Positions 40,001 through 55,000 of a stretch of DNA of 64,000 nucleotides are shown piece by piece. The translations under genes were made by a program, and so were the position numbers. The notes under the pieces are model-generated. The model saw nothing but the letters and a program-made list of their open reading frames with translations. It had not been told where the DNA came from and made no database searches. The stretch lies in NCBI GenBank assembly GCA_029204225.1, contig MU831833.1, positions 37,981-101,980 of the forward strand, written 5' to 3'. Within the stretch, counting starts at the first letter, position 1. Every line of letters starts with the position of its first letter. Origin of the DNA: Diphasiastrum complanatum. Taxonomy: Eukaryota; Streptophyta; Lycopodiopsida; Lycopodiales; Lycopodiaceae.

Positions 40001-43000
40001 AGTTTTATATCATACTAACAGGCTTTTCAATTGTTCTGTCTCCAGGAAAGCGGCCTCTTGCTGATGTATGGGCCCTCGATACAGCAGCCAAGCCTTACGA
40101 ATGGCGGAAGCTGGAGCCAGAGGGTGATGGCCCACCTCCGTGCATGTCAGTTCTCGGAGGAGACTCACCCATTTTTCATAGATAGTGCATCAAAGGGATC
40201 TCATCTAATCAACTATTTGCAACTTTATTTAAGAAGAGAAAAGTTTGTAGTGTATTGGGATATGTGTGGTTCCATTTGCTTTTGCTTATTCAAGATTCCT
40301 CAGTGAGTTGATAATGGAATCGGTTGGACTTACATTGTAGTCATAGCTAAACCCTAAGGTTTCTTCCATTTAGTGTCATTTGTTGTTGCCTATAAACATT
40401 TTCTGTTGCTTTCAAATAGTTGTACTATGTTTCTGGATGTTTTTAAGAAAGAATTGATTTTTGGGCGGAAATTGTAATGCCAATTTAGCAAGACTTTTCA
40501 ACGTGATCATTTTTGTGCTGTTAGGTATGCGACAGCTAGTGCACGTTCTGATGGCCTTCTACTTCTTTGTGGAGGAAGAGATGCCAATAGCGTGGTATGC
40601 GCAACTTGTTTTCTTACTTTCATATAATTCTTGAAGACTGCAAATGTAAGAAATGATGATGTCGTTTTCAACTTGCTGGTTTGGGTAATTCAGAAACATA
40701 CAACGCTTGAACCATTGACGTTTTTTTTTCCCTCAAGGAATTGGTTGCAATATGTAATCTTATTGACTTTGTCTCAATTCTTTTTCTGTATCTCCTGTAG
40801 CCGTTGGCCAGTGCTTATGGCCTTGCAAAGCACAGGGATGGCAGATGGGAATGGGCCATAGCACCGGGTATCTCTCCTTCTCCACGATACCAGCATGCAG
40901 CCGTAAGAACAGTTCTACTCCACATGCTTCACTGTGGGCTTTTATTGACTGTCTAACTTATGGTTTTAGTTACTTTTTAACTTATGGTGTAGCCAAGATC
41001 TTGTGTCAAGGTGAAGCTCATGTGTGATAATGCAAATTTAGGTCTTTGTTAATGCACGTCTGCATGTGTCTGGTGGAGCTCTTGGAGGTGGTCGTATGGT
41101 TGAAGATTCTTCTAGCATTGCAGGTTAGATATAGTATTCTTCTTACGTGATACTTTATGCTGTGTCAGTGATCAAGATAACAGTGCAGTGGACCGTTGAT
41201 TATGAGTCTGTTTTGGGGTTTAAAAGTTGGTCTTTTATAATAGTTAAAGCCCACATGTTCATCAAATGGACTTCATGATTTTAAAGGCACACAATTCAAT
41301 ACTCATTGGGCAGATTAATAACACAGGTAATAGAATGTTTTTCTGAGCCAGTTTTTATGTACGGGTAAAGTGCTGTTTTGGGTTCAGATTAAAAAAAAAA
41401 ACACGAATATCTAAATCTCGTTGGTCTAAGCCTTTGCCTTGGCGATTATGGATTATTGCTTCTAGTGCTTGATACTGCGGCTGGAGTTTGGTGCGATAGG
41501 AAAGAGGTTGTTACGAGTTCACGAACGGGCAGGTATAGTGTTGATGCTGCAGGAGGTGACGCATCTGTTGAGCTCACAAGACGTTGTAGGCATGCGGCAG
41601 CTGCTGTTGGGGATCTTATTTTTATGTACGGTGGGCTTCGAGGAGGTAAATTTCGATTGCACTTCTAGTGCCTTTCTCTTTTGTGTTTCTTGTGGTGTCT
41701 TGGTTATTTTTTTTGGGGGCGATTAATAATCTGCAAAAATGCTAACCTTCCGTTGAAGCAAGAATTAATCTATGTATGACTTGGAAAATCGATTTTTGTC
41801 ACTAAGTATCGTAGGGTGTAAGAGACTACAAGAGTTATTGTGGACAGTTGCAATGAATGCTTTAAAGTTGGTGAAACTTGACTGGTGTGATTCTCTTTGC
41901 TTTTGCTTGGGTTCTTTTGTATATCTTGCTGGCTTGGGAGCTCTTGAGGAATATCACCAAAACATGATATTTGACTAGGTGCTTACCAAATCACTAAAAA
42001 TAATTATTCACGAATTTATCTATTTTGAGTGTTTATTGATCTCAAAACGACATATAATATCTCAAAAATCTCATAATTGAGCCCAGGGAGAGACAATGGT
42101 TTATTTTGACTTGCTAGTTATTTTAGTTACAGGATCAATCCCTCAACTCTTGTGAGCAGTACCGTGTGTTCCACGATTTTTCATTGTGGAACAGGATTAT
42201 TTTTTGGCTAGAACTAATAATCGTCTACTTGTTGCCCATCTTCAGATGTAGGAGCCCTTTTTTCCAGCCATTTGAAGGCCATGAGATGTTGTTTTGATCT
42301 GTGACAGCCATGTAGTCAGATTTGGTGCTGCATGGAGAGCGCATGCTGCCCTGGAAACATTCATTCCATTGCAGCTGTTGAAAGGCAAGAACGTGGGAAG
42401 CTTCTCAAGGGGAAACAAGTCGATTCGACTCATTCGACACCTTCGACGATTGTCAACTATCACTGGTCAAAATGGAGCTCATCGTCTGTTCTGAACAATG
42501 CAGACTATGTCACCATTCACTGTGCAGTAACTGCATCATTTCACGACTTACCCGCACAGTTGTAATCTTCATGACTACTGCAATTGATGTATATATACAT
42601 ACAATAAATTAGTAACAAAATAGGGGATGATATACCAAATACTTGAGTCAATAATCAGTGGTAGCGTGAATCAGAGTTCCTCCGTGAACTCCTTTGTATC
42701 AAATTATCTGATTCTATAGGATCAGAGATTTTAGAGATAGTGAAAGTAATTCAAGAAGTAGAGATAGTATTCAATTTGTAACTAGCTTAATAAGATCGCA
42801 GCACATAGTGCATTACTACTGTGAACCATTCTCGGGCACAGGATCGTGATCTGATCATTGTATTCACAACAGCTTAAGCCGTCGATGCCTGTTCCATCTT
42901 CCAGCTTGAAGACGTGGAGACATCTCCTCTAACAGCGACGGTTCTAGGCCTGCTTCGCGGGGAGCGTTGAGAGTGACAATCCCTTTACTGAGAGTATATA

Positions 43001-46000
43001 TTCCTTGGAAGTGGGGCCCCCGAGCCTTAGTGAAGGGTGTCGCTACTTGACTTGTTCTGTTGAAGTGTGTGAAGTGGCTGACAATTACTTGAACTTTCTT
43101 CTCGAATGGAACTGTTTATAGTTTGTAAATGGCCGGTTCTGAAGTGTGGTTGACAAACCTGTAAATTTACAGAATTCCAGTATGAAATTCCAGACTTGTT
43201 CTTAATGCAAAGTCCATCTTGGGGGCTGGTCGTAAGTGGCCATGTTCAGGAAAACTTTTTTGAGTTATCCTCAAAAGACCTGCATTTTTTTGAAGCTTCT
43301 TGATTTTTTAAGGACTATCCCTCATAAAAGGGTTTATTTGCCTATATAAAAGACCATCAGAATTGTCACGATACTGATTTTTGAAGAAACATGCCAGTTT
43401 CATTCCTGTACTTTGTTGGCTTTCTTGAGCACTTCTAAGAGGGACAATTTTTTGTGGTTCAGCTCTTATGTGAAATTTCAGTCTTTTTAGAAAGTACCGG
43501 TCCTTAATTGAAGGGTACTGCTGTAAAATTTGGGACAGCCTTTGTCTTTGGAAGGTATAGCCCTTGGTTTTAGGCACTATCCTATTATAAGGCAAGACAT
43601 TTGTATAGAAGCTAGCCTTTGGTAAAGGTCCAGTCACTGACCGAGAGTTCAATTCTTAGCTGGAAGGTAGGTATCTACTATCTATACATTCAATATAGGG
43701 GCCAGACGCTAAAACGTTAAGACAAAACTATTCCATTTGAGGGTGCTTCCAAAAGACACTGTGTGTGAATGTATTTCAGAACAGGAGAGGATGTACCAAA
43801 AAAAAAATCCTCCAAACATATAGTTTAAAATAAAGTAAAGGCCTCTAGTAGATAAAGTTGGTGGCAAGAATTCCCACAGTTGCCAAGTTAAACTGCATCT
43901 TGTGTTGACTGATAGGAGTCTATGGGGTTTTGTGGACAGATCTGACACTGTACCAGCAGATCTTAAAAATTTGTGACACGGGATGCAAGGGATAAAGATC
44001 AGTGGCTCATAAGTTCTTACTCGTAGATACATCACTTGGATTTAACATTAATGAAAACACACTTTTTGGTGTTTCGCACCCAAAATAGTCGGCAAACTAC
44101 ACATCCAAATTTTTGAAACCATATGAAAATGCAGCCAATTTTCTTAAACCTCTACTGATGTCCAGATTTTTAATCAATGTAGCCCACAGCCATCTGAAAC
44201 CAAGCAACAGATCTGCATAACAATTGCTTTTTTGATATCCTTTCACATGATACCCATATTGGCAACTATACAAAAAAAAAAATTGCGTTCCGGGAAACCC
44301 TAATGGGAAATCCCGGATCGAGTTCCGGAACGCGGACTGCAACCTTGCTCACTTGCCAAGGGTTGACTTTCTTACCAAGATAGAGCATGCACATAAAAGA
44401 CAACAAAATGAATCTTTTACATGTTGTCTATTGGATGATCAAAGAAACATTCAAATTTTTGGGGAAATCCAAGAGCTTGAGAAGTAAAAGCGACTACGAA
44501 GTTGCCAGAATCAGATATAGCACCGGTATCATTCTTCTATTAGGAAGTAGGACATGGTTGCGCTCTTTAGTGCTAGCTTTCATCATGATGGAGTCTGCCC
44601 TTCACCTCCAGAGAAGTGACAAAAAGCTCCGTAGCTTGGTCTTTGCAAAAATGTGCCAAGGCTAATAAGGATATATGTTTGTGCATGTGACTTGCACCTA
44701 CTCTTGGTGCTGACAAAGTGAGTAGGCATGTCATATCATTTGGTGCATGCTATGCATCATGAAGTTAATGGTCTAAGCCTTTGTAAATGTAGTCTATAAG
44801 GTTGAAGATTGTAGGTCTGTTTTGTTATGTCCGGTATTATCCTAGACATAACATCAATATATGCCAAACGTTTCGGTTTGGAAATAATAGCATGATACAT
44901 CTACTGGATCTCTGGTTACTATATTTTTTAATTTTCTTGTGTGCTAGTTTTTTGATAGAATCTAGCCAAACTAGCTTATTGTTGTTGTAGGCAACGTCAT
45001 TTATGAAGACATTTACAACCTGACATGAAGCACACATGAAGATAGCCGTGTTGGTTGATAAAAATACAGGTTTCAACAAAAAGACACAATGATGACAATT
45101 AGACTATCTATCTATTAGTGGGCTGCATGTTTTATAATAAAAATTTGTGGTTTATGGCAATCAAGCAGCTGGCTCTCTTGTGCATATGCTTTTATCTTTA
45201 TGCTCATAATTGATGCCATGCGCAAGTGTTGAAAAGGGCTGGAGGAAATTTGCATCACTAGTAAAATTTTTGTTATGCACGTCTTGATAAAAATTTATAT
45301 ACTAGTAGAAGGCCTATACTTAATGAATATGGATTGACTTAGAACCCAATGTTGCACTTTTTTTTTTGTATGGTATTATGTTCCAAAGTTTTATGGTACC
45401 TTTTGAATCGCCTTTTCGAATTGTGTTTGAATCGAGAAAGAATCGACTTCTCCAGGTTCGAACCGACGAATTGGTTTTAGGGTTTTCCTGTAATAGATCC
45501 TAACACCACAGTAGGGCAAACACTCACTGATCCACAATAGATCCTAACACCATAGTAGGGCAAACACTCACTGATCCACCCAACCTTGCCTACTCCCTGA
45601 TATAGAGTAAGCCCCTCCTAGCCCAATGTGAGGATTGGTAGCATGCGGCTGCCAAGTGTCGGCCACGTGTCACTGACGTGGCCGACTGCACGTCGGGACC
45701 CAACTGGGGGCCCTGTCCTGCTGACAGGGTCCCTAGACTGTGTTAGGCCCGCCATGGCTATGGACCGTGTTGGGGCACACCACTCACACTGTCTTGCCTT
45801 GTTGGTCGTGTATGCTGGACACGACCCTTACTGTGGTATCTGACCTATCTGTGTTCTCTAGGGTTCGGCACTGGTCACGAGCTCGTAACACTCCCTCCCC
45901 CTTAAGAACCGTCTTGGTCCTCTAAGACAAAGTCTGGAAAAATCTTGCGAAGGACGCTGCCTCTTTCCCAAGTGGCATTCTCAACAGGCTGATCATTCCA

Positions 46001-49000
46001 CTTGACCAGATATTCTCGGTATAGAGTATGACGAGTCTGCGTCTCTCTACTATCAAGAATCTCCTCTGGTTCATGTGGAGGTTGCTGAGGATCCAATGGG
46101 AGAACTAGAACACTGTCCCCTACCAGATTTTCTGATCTGGTTAAGGCTTTTCGTAACTGACTTACATGAAAGACTGGAAAAACCTTACTGCTGTGTGGGA
46201 GTTCTAGTTCATAGGTGACCTCGCCTAGTCTCCTACTGATGGTAAAGGGACCACAATACCTTGGAGACAACTTAGCACACACTCCTGATTTGAGGGTTTT
46301 AGAGTCAACTGGGACTCTCAAGTAGACTTTCTCACCAGCGGAGAATTGCACATCCCGTCTGTATGGATCTGCATAATGCCTGGCTCGATCATCCTGGGAC
46401 TGCCTAATGCTACGCTTAGCATGTTCTATCATCTGGTTTAGGTCCTCTAAAAAGTTTATGGCTGCTTCAACTTTTTCTTGTTTAAACCCTACAGTTGTGG
46501 GTGAGCGTGGCTGAAAATTGTACATCAGCATAAATGGGCTGTATTTTGTAGCTGAATGTTTGGTACTGTTATAAGCAAACTCTAATATCGAGAGATACTC
46601 CTCCCAATTAGTCTGCTTCTTGCTGACGTATGCATGAGGCATATCCTCCAGCACTTGATTTACCCTCTTTGTTTGACCGTCCGTCTGTGGATGGTCGGTG
46701 GTACTCATATTAAGTTTAGTATGGAGATGATGGAATACTGCCCTCCAAAAATTTCCATTAAACTTACTGTCCCGGTCGCTGACTATGCCGGAAGGTAGAC
46801 CGTACAATTTAAATAGCCCGTCTACAAACAACCTCGCTAACTCTGGAGCTCTAACTGTTGTTTTGGTCGGAATAAAATGAGCCATTTTGGTCAGACGGTC
46901 AACTGTGACCCATATAGCGTCATTACCCTTTTGGGTTTTAGGCAGGCCTACTATAAAATCCATGGAGATACTCTTCCATTTACCAGCTGGTATTTCTAAG
47001 GGCTGCAACAATCCTCCTGCCTTTAAACGCTCTGCTTTGTTTACTTGACATTTCTGGCAACTGGTTACATACTGTTGGACGTCCTTTTTCATACTGGGCC
47101 AGAAAAATTGCCTACGAAGAAGCTCATAGGTCTTCTGTATGCCTGGGTGTCCCACACTAGGATTGTCATGACATTCATATTGGACCTGCTGCCTATAATC
47201 CTCTGAATTGGGGACACATACTCTATCTCCATAGAGCAAGTACTCATCCTGAATGGAATACTGTTTCCATTTGAATCCTTGAGTCAACTGACCCTCAACA
47301 ACTGGGGTTTGCTTGGGTAATACAGGCTCAGAATCCTCAACGTCATTTGACGACGTATACTCGGACTCATCATCATCCTCAACGGAAGCTGCCGTATTCT
47401 TGGATGAACTGGCACCAGCCCCGGGAACTGGTTCTGGAGTCTGTAACTGTCTGCTCTGGACTGAGTTCTAGATAGTAGAGAAGAATGCATCATGCTGGCA
47501 CTTCCCTCTCAAGGACTTGAGTGACTCATTACGAATCTGAGTAAAACTCAGCTCGTTTATCATAGGCATTCTGCTAAGGGCATCTGCTACTGTATTGAAT
47601 TTCCCCCGTCTATATCTGATAGACATATCAAACTCTTGCATCAACTTTGCCCGACGAGCTTTCCGACCTCTAAGCTCAGGTTGATTGCAAAGGTATCTGA
47701 GACTTTCATGGTCTGTCAGGACCTCAAAGTTGGCACCATACAAATAATGCCTCCAAGTCTTAAGGGCATGGACTATAGAAAAGAGTTCCTTTTCATAGGC
47801 ACTATACCTAGTCTGAGCTGGCTCGAGTTTTTTACTCTCGACCGCAACTGGTCGTCCACGAGTCCTAAAAGCTGTTTTTGAGACATCTTCCGACTTTATA
47901 CGGACCTGATGATATCTCGATCTGAGGTCTATTTTACTGAAAAACTTAGCCCCGTCGAGTTGATCAAACAACTTGTCTGCCCGAGGCATAGGATATTTAT
48001 TCTTAATTGTGACTTTATTGAGGGCTCTATAATCTACGCAAAGACGCATAGACCCCTCTTTCTTTTTCATCAAAAGGACTGGTGAGGCCCATGGTGAACT
48101 ACTGGTCTGAATTTGGCCTTTCTCAAGATAATCTGTTAACTGCCTAGTTATTTCTTCATCCTCTGTTCGGCTGACCCGATACGGAGGTTTAGAAACAGTT
48201 GCTGTACCTGGTACTAGGTTTATTACATGATCTACCTCTTTGCTAGGTGGCAAACCATGTGGCAAATCTTCAGAAAAATCATCTTTAAGTTTAGACAATT
48301 AAGTTTCTAATTTACTGATTTTTTGCTGTATAGAACTAGTAATAGAAACTTCAGGAATAAACTGAAAGTCACATAAGAATATCTGATGGTTGTCGTCTCC
48401 GATTAGCTGACAGAGCTCTGAACTGCAGACCATAGGACTGTTGGAAACATCATTCTCCCCATGCAACTGGATCTCTCGGCCTTTATGCTGAAAGCTAAGG
48501 GTGTTCTCCTAATAGTTTCTGTGGAGGGAAGGTCCTAAATTGTAGAGCCAATTGTTGAAATAAATGCCTATTTTGCCCCTTAAGGCTTGTATACTTGTAA
48601 CTTGTAAGTTGTGCATAAGACATGGGGGTAAAACATTTATGTACATAATACACCCCACTTGTGCTAATTAGGCAAGTAAATCAAGTAGGTTAAGGACCCA
48701 TGTGGGTTCTAGAGCTGAATTAGCAAGACACCACCTCTATACATAACATGCTATATGTAGCCCAAACTTTGGAGGAGTTTCCACGCCCTACTTCACTTTG
48801 AATGTGCATTCATGTTGTGTGAGCTTTGAAGTCCTCTCTCTCTTGCTTTTGTGTTCTACTCCATAGCTGGTTTTTAGAAGCTTTCATAGTGTGCTTACTA
48901 TGTTGTTATGATACTCCATAGCTAGGCCTTGGAATTTGTCATGGTATCAGAGCAGGTTATGTTGCCTGTGGTGTGGTGAAAGCTTTGGCCTGTTTTTGAT

Positions 49001-52000
49001 CAGATTCCTGCCATTCCTGGAGAGCAGCTTACCTTTGAGGAGGGAGCACTTTTTGTAGGGGCATCTGATCTCTGTGCTATCTGCATGGTTGGAGTACTGT
49101 TGGCAAGGGGAGTACAGGGAGCCAAAAAGTTTCTAATTTGGGACAATTTTTTTTTTGAGTCTTTTTGGACAGCCAGGACTGTAGGAGGGCGCTTTCTACA
49201 GTGGGGACTTTAGTGAAAGTTCTGAGTGGATCTTGGACAAGGGCTAGGACAGCCATACAGGGGGGTAGTTTCAAATCTAGAAGCTGAGGGTTATCGAGCA
49301 AGTGGCTGCATACCCTAGTTGGGTGAAAACCCCAGTTTGCCTTTTGTGTTTTATTTCTATCCAGCTATGTCTAGTCTTGCAGAGAGCATGCTGAGTGAAG
49401 CCAGCCGGCTTGATGGCACTAACTTTAGCATATGGAAATTCAAGATCAAGAACATTCTTGAAGACAAAGAATGTTGGAAGCTTGTGACAGGTGAGGAGCC
49501 TGTTCCAACATTTGAACTTGAACTTAAGGACTATATCAAGAGAGGGGAAAAGGCACACAAAATCATCAACATGTCAGTGAGGGATAATGTGATTCCTCTA
49601 ATCAGGTCAGCCAAAGGGCCTGTGGATGCATGGCACATTCTTTGTGCATTGTATGAGACAACAAGTACAACCAGGTTTCTCTACTTGAAGAACAAGTTGT
49701 ATACTCTCAGAATGGAGACAGGGGAGACAGTTACTGATCATCTTACTAAGATTCAGGATATTAGATATCAGCTTTCTGTACTTGGAGAGTCTATTGCTGA
49801 CAAAGACTTGGTGCCAATAGTTATGAATAGCTTGTCATATGCTTATCAGAACTTTGTGATGATGATATCAGTGAGAGAGAAGATCCCTACCTATGAAGAA
49901 GTCTATGGTCTCTTGTTACAGGAGGAGATGAGGAGAGTTAATCTCTCCAAGAGGGAAGATTTCCAGGAGCATGCCTTTGCTTCTAAGAAGAAGCAAAATC
50001 CAGCTAAGGATAAGAAGAAAGGTAAAGGCAAGAACAAAGGAGCACCACAAACACTTGAGCAAGGAATGGAGAACTTGCAGATGTCAGAAGCACAATCCTC
50101 CTCGAATACTTCTTCCACACCTCGAAGGAAGGGGAATTGCAATTATTGTGGTAAATATGGACACTTTGCTTTTGAGTGCAGGAAGAAGCTTGCAGACTAA
50201 AAGAAGGGCACAAAGAAGCAAGGAGGAAATGTTGTTGGGAGTGTTGCAAGAGAGTTGCAGAGTGACATAAGGCAAGCTGAGTTATTCTCTGTTGCATTGG
50301 CTTCACAAGCTACAACAGGTGGTTGGTACATTGACTCAGGTGCTTCAAAGCACATGACCCCTCATAGGGATTGGTTTGATACCTTTGTGGGGATTAGTGA
50401 TGGACAAGAGGTGTGCCTAGGTGACAACTCAACACACAACGTCAAGGGAAAGGGCACAATACCTGTAAAGCTTCCATCAGGAGAAGTTAAAGTCATTAAG
50501 AATGTCTTATATGTACCACGACTTGCTAAAAATCTTCTTTCAGTAGGAGCTATCACTCAACAAAATATGAAAGTAGAATTTGATGCTACTTCTTGTCTTG
50601 TGTTGGACTTGAGTGATAATATGAAGGTTGTGGCCAAAGGATTGCAGGAAGATAATCTATACAGATTATACACTTCTATCCCTAGTCAGCATCATATATA
50701 TGGTGGAGGGGCTTCCAGTTGTTAAGCCAAGCTCTTCAGTTTGCGAGGCTTGCGCTATGGGAAAACAACAAAGACATAAGTTTCCCAAGGAAAGCACCAC
50801 CAGGGCAGCATGCATACTTGACTTGATACATTCAGATTTGTGGGGGCCAACCCAAACAAAATCTGCAGGGGGGGCATATTACTTTATGACCTTTATTGAT
50901 GACTTCTCACGCAAGATTTGGATTTATTTCTTGAAGTTAAAATCTGAAGCATTCAAGTACTTCCTGCATTTCAAAGCTTTGGTAGAAGAACATTCAGGAA
51001 AGAAGATAAAGATGCTCAGGTCAGACGGTGGTGGAGAGTTCATTAAGACAGAATTTGTGGAATTCTGCAAGGCCAATGGGATCAAAAGGCAGCTTACAGC
51101 TCCTCATACCCCTCAGCAAGATGGCGTAGCAGAGAGAAAGAACCGAACTATTGTGGAGTGTGCAAGGTGCATGCTCAAGGCAAAGGGGTTGCCCAACTCT
51201 TTTTGGGGCGAGGCAATGCACACAGCAGTGTTTCTGTTGAATAGAAGTCCAACAAAAGCTGTGGAAGGCAAGACTCCAGAAGAGGCATTTAGCGGAATTA
51301 AGCCCAAGGTGGGCGCTTTGCGAGTGTTTGGTTGTACGGCCTATGCCCATATTCCCAAGGATAACAGGAAGAAGCTGGATGCAAAATCAGCAAAGTGTAT
51401 TTTCTTGGGATACAGTGAAGAAAGCAAAGCTTACAGACTTTACGATCTTACTAGCAAGAAGAGGATCATAAGTCGAGATGTGATCTTTGAAGAAGATCAA
51501 ACGCCTCCTATAGAGGAACTTGAGATGGAGGATGGTACAAGTGAATTTGTGCCAATACTTGATGACCCACATCCATATATTGGGGAGTCTCAGGATGATC
51601 ATATGAGTGATCAAGAGGAAGAATCCGAGGAGGCTAGGAAGCGGAAAAAAAGGGGCAAATCTGTTGAGTCCTACTCACCGTCTTCATCACCAACTGCAAG
51701 GAAGAAGTTTCCCAATTGGTATTGGCAAACTGTGCAGGATGGTTTGATATTGGATGAGGGAGAAACCAGCAATCCAGGGGCTAGGAGGTCTCAAAGGCAA
51801 GCCCAGCAGCATGAACACCAGGAGACAAACTATGCACTTATGACTACTATTTTGGATTCACAAGATCCGCATACATTCGTTGAGGCAGCAGATGAGAAGG
51901 TATGGCAACATGCTATGCAAGAGGAGTACGACTCCATTCTCAAGAATGATACATGGGATTTGGTGAAGTTACCAAAAGGGAAGCGTCCTATCGGCTGTAA

Positions 52001-55000
52001 GTGGGTCTACAGGACCAAATACAAATCAGATGGGAGCATAGAAAAGCATAAGGCAAGGCTGGTTGCTAAAGGCTATGCACAGAAGGAGGGCTTGGACTAT
52101 GATGAGACGTTTGCACCGGTAGCTAAGATGACGTCTATCAGGTTGGTTTTAGCATTGGTTGCATTTTTTGTTTGGGAGGTCCATCAAATGGACGTGAAGA
52201 GTGCTTTTCTTAATGGACAGTTGGCTGAAGAAGTCTACATGGAACAGCCACAAGGTTTTGAGGCTAAGGGCAAGGAAAGTATGGTATGCAGGCTTAAGAA
52301 GGCCTTATATGGTTTGAAGCAGGCACCCAGGGCCTGGTATAGTCGTATTGACGACTATTTTGCCAAGGAGCAATTCATAAAGAGTCAGTCGGATTGCAAC
52401 CTGTTCGTGAAGGAGGAAGATGGGAACATTGTTTTGAAAGTTCTCTATGTGGATGACTTGGTCATCACGGGTAACAACAGGCAGCTTATTGAAAAGGTGA
52501 AGGCTCATTTATCAAATGAGTTCGAGATGAAGGATTTGGGCTTAATCCACTATTGTCTTGGCTTGGAGGTTTGGAAAAAGGAAAACTGTGTGTTTATTTC
52601 CCAAGCTAACTATGCATGTGAAGTCTTGAACAGGTTCAACATGTAGGATTGCAAACCCGTTTCCACGCCCATTGATACCAGCAGTAAGCCATCCAGAGAT
52701 GATGGCACTCCTTTTGTGGACGAGACTCTTTATAGGCAGCTTGTGGGTAGCCTGATTTATCTCACCACTACGAGACCAGACATTTCCTATGCGGTTGGTG
52801 TAGCAAGCCAGTTCATGAGTTCTCCAACTGAAGCACATTGGAAAGCAGCCAAGAGGGTTTTGAGGTATGTCAAAGGGACAACCTGCTATGGGATTGAGTA
52901 CACAGATGACGGAAAGCTTCAGCTTGGAGGCTTTACCGATTCGGATTGGGCAGGTGATAGGGATGATCGAAAGTCGACCACAGGTTACACTTTCAACCTT
53001 GGTTCAGGGGCCAATTCTTGGTGTAGCAAGAAACAACCCACAGTTACCTTATCATCGACAGAGGCTGAGTACAGGGCATCGACAAAAGCTACTTGCGAGG
53101 CAATATGGCTCAGGAGACTTCTTGGGGAGGTGCAGATTCCACAAGATGGTCCTACTATTCTTCAGTGTGACAGCCAGAGTTGCATCCAGCTTGCCAAAAA
53201 TCCTGTGTACCATGCTCGTACGAAGCATATTGAGGTGGATCAACACTTCTTACGAGAGAAGGTACAAAGCGGAGAAATTCAGCTCGAGTACTGTGATACC
53301 AACGAACAAGGAGCAAATATCTTTACTAAGGCACTTAGTAGAGAAAAATTTGAAAAGTTTCGTAGCATGCTAGGTGTTGGTATGAACAAAATAGCCATTG
53401 AGGGGGGATGTTGAAATAAATGCCTATTTTGCCCCTTAAGGCTTGTATACTTGTAACTTGTAAGTTGTGCATAAGACATGGGGGTAAAATATTTATGTAC
53501 ATAGTACACCCCACTTGTGCTAATTAGGCAAGTAAATCAAGTAGGTTAAGGACCCATGTGGGTTCTAGAGCTAGAATTAGCAAGACACTACTTCTATACA
53601 TAACATGCTATATGTAGCCCAAACTTTGGAGGGGTTTCCACGCCCTACTACACTTTGAATATTCATTCATGTTGTGTGACCTTTGAAGTCCTCTCTCTCT
53701 TGCTTTTGTGTTCTACTCCATAGCTGGTTTTCTGAAGCTTTCGTAGTGTGCTTACTATGTTGTTATGATACTCCATAGCTAGGCCTTGGAATTTGTCACC
53801 AATCTCTCCCGAGAACAATGTCTGTGCGATCTAGGTTCATTATCTGAAAGTTTATTTCATCATGGTACCCCTGAATACCAAGATTTAAGTTACTTACCAT
53901 AGTTTCCCAGATTTTTTTATCTTCACCCTTAGCTAATGAAACTATGTACCTATGCTGACTAGGTACTTCTGGAAGTTTAAGCTTTTTAACCAGGGTGTAG
54001 TTGATGAAATTATGGGTTGCCCCATCATCAACCATAACTCTTACTGACTGGTTACCAACTTTCCCGTGCATACATACTAGGTCATGTGGCCCAAAGCTGA
54101 AGGGTCTCGCTAGCATTGCAGAGGTCAGCTGGCAACACTGTTTATGATCTTCATGATACACTTTGATCTCGGAAGCTGCCGAGTCACTGGGGAAACTTAC
54201 AGTCTGAACAAGATGAACTTGTTTCTTATCTTTTTTATCTTTTTTAGTGAAAGGCCCCTTGGGGTCTTTCTCAAAATCTTCTGGTTTTAAGGGCTGTATG
54301 AGTGAAGGGCGTTTCTGAGGAGCTTCACTTTTAATTTTTTCTTCTTTCTTTCTTTTTAAATATTTCTTTTTAAATTGAAAGTCTTTCTGAGGAAGCTGCT
54401 CAGAAAGGGGCTGCTGTCTCGCCCTCTTCCTACCCACTGAATCATCATAGATTTGAGCATATCTGAGAGCTTGCTCAAGGGTAGTAGGTGAGTTTTTCTG
54501 GACCTCTACTTTATATTCATCTTTGAGGCCACAGACAAACCCTCTGATTTTCTGATAATCATCCAAAATTGCTTCTCAATACTGCGAGATATATTGGATT
54601 ATGGACTTGTCCATTACTGTTCTTTCCCAGGCTTCCCAGGCTCTATCAAGTTCATTTTCTGGTAGGAATTCTCTTAGGAAGGCTTCTTCAAAGGCCTTCC
54701 ATGACCGGGGAGTCTGCCCAGTCTCCTGGAGATTTAACCACCACTTATAGGCCATGGGCCCTAAGGAAAGACTGGCCTCAATTGTTTGCAAATGGTCAGG
54801 GTTCTGTTTAAGAGTATGAATGCTCTTCCATTTGCTGAGGAAGGTTTGTAGAATGTCTGCATTTCTATCCTTCTCTTCCCCATTAAAAGTAGGAGGCTTT
54901 AAATCTTTAAAAATACTGGGGTGAGACCGCAAAGTCTCACCCGAAACTGATGGAAGTGGAGAAGGGGATAACTGAGAAGTGGAGGGAAGGCTTCCTTTCG

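Larger units (their letters stand above)
48553..53798 (+). mobile_element. Nearly complete Ty1/copia element nested in the chromovirus
   Basis: 5246 bp. LTRs 48553-48941 and 53409-53798 (389 and 390 bp, TGTTGAAA...TTTGTCA). The perfect target duplication CCAAT is at 48548-48552 and 53799-53803. The primer-binding site is at 48942-48953 and a polypurine tract ends at 53408. Gag, protease, integrase, RT and RNase H are all present with two stops and one frame-shifting deletion. It belongs to a different lineage from the copia remnants in the left half: zinc knuckle [14 protein letters not shown], and RT box [10 protein letters not shown]. It lies in the same direction as BSL. Confidence 0.95.

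Noticed and set aside
45628-45843. Open frame repeated almost identically at 56173-56388
   Set aside because: Both copies lie inside the two LTRs of the chromovirus, so the repeat is explained by LTR duplication, not by a conserved gene.
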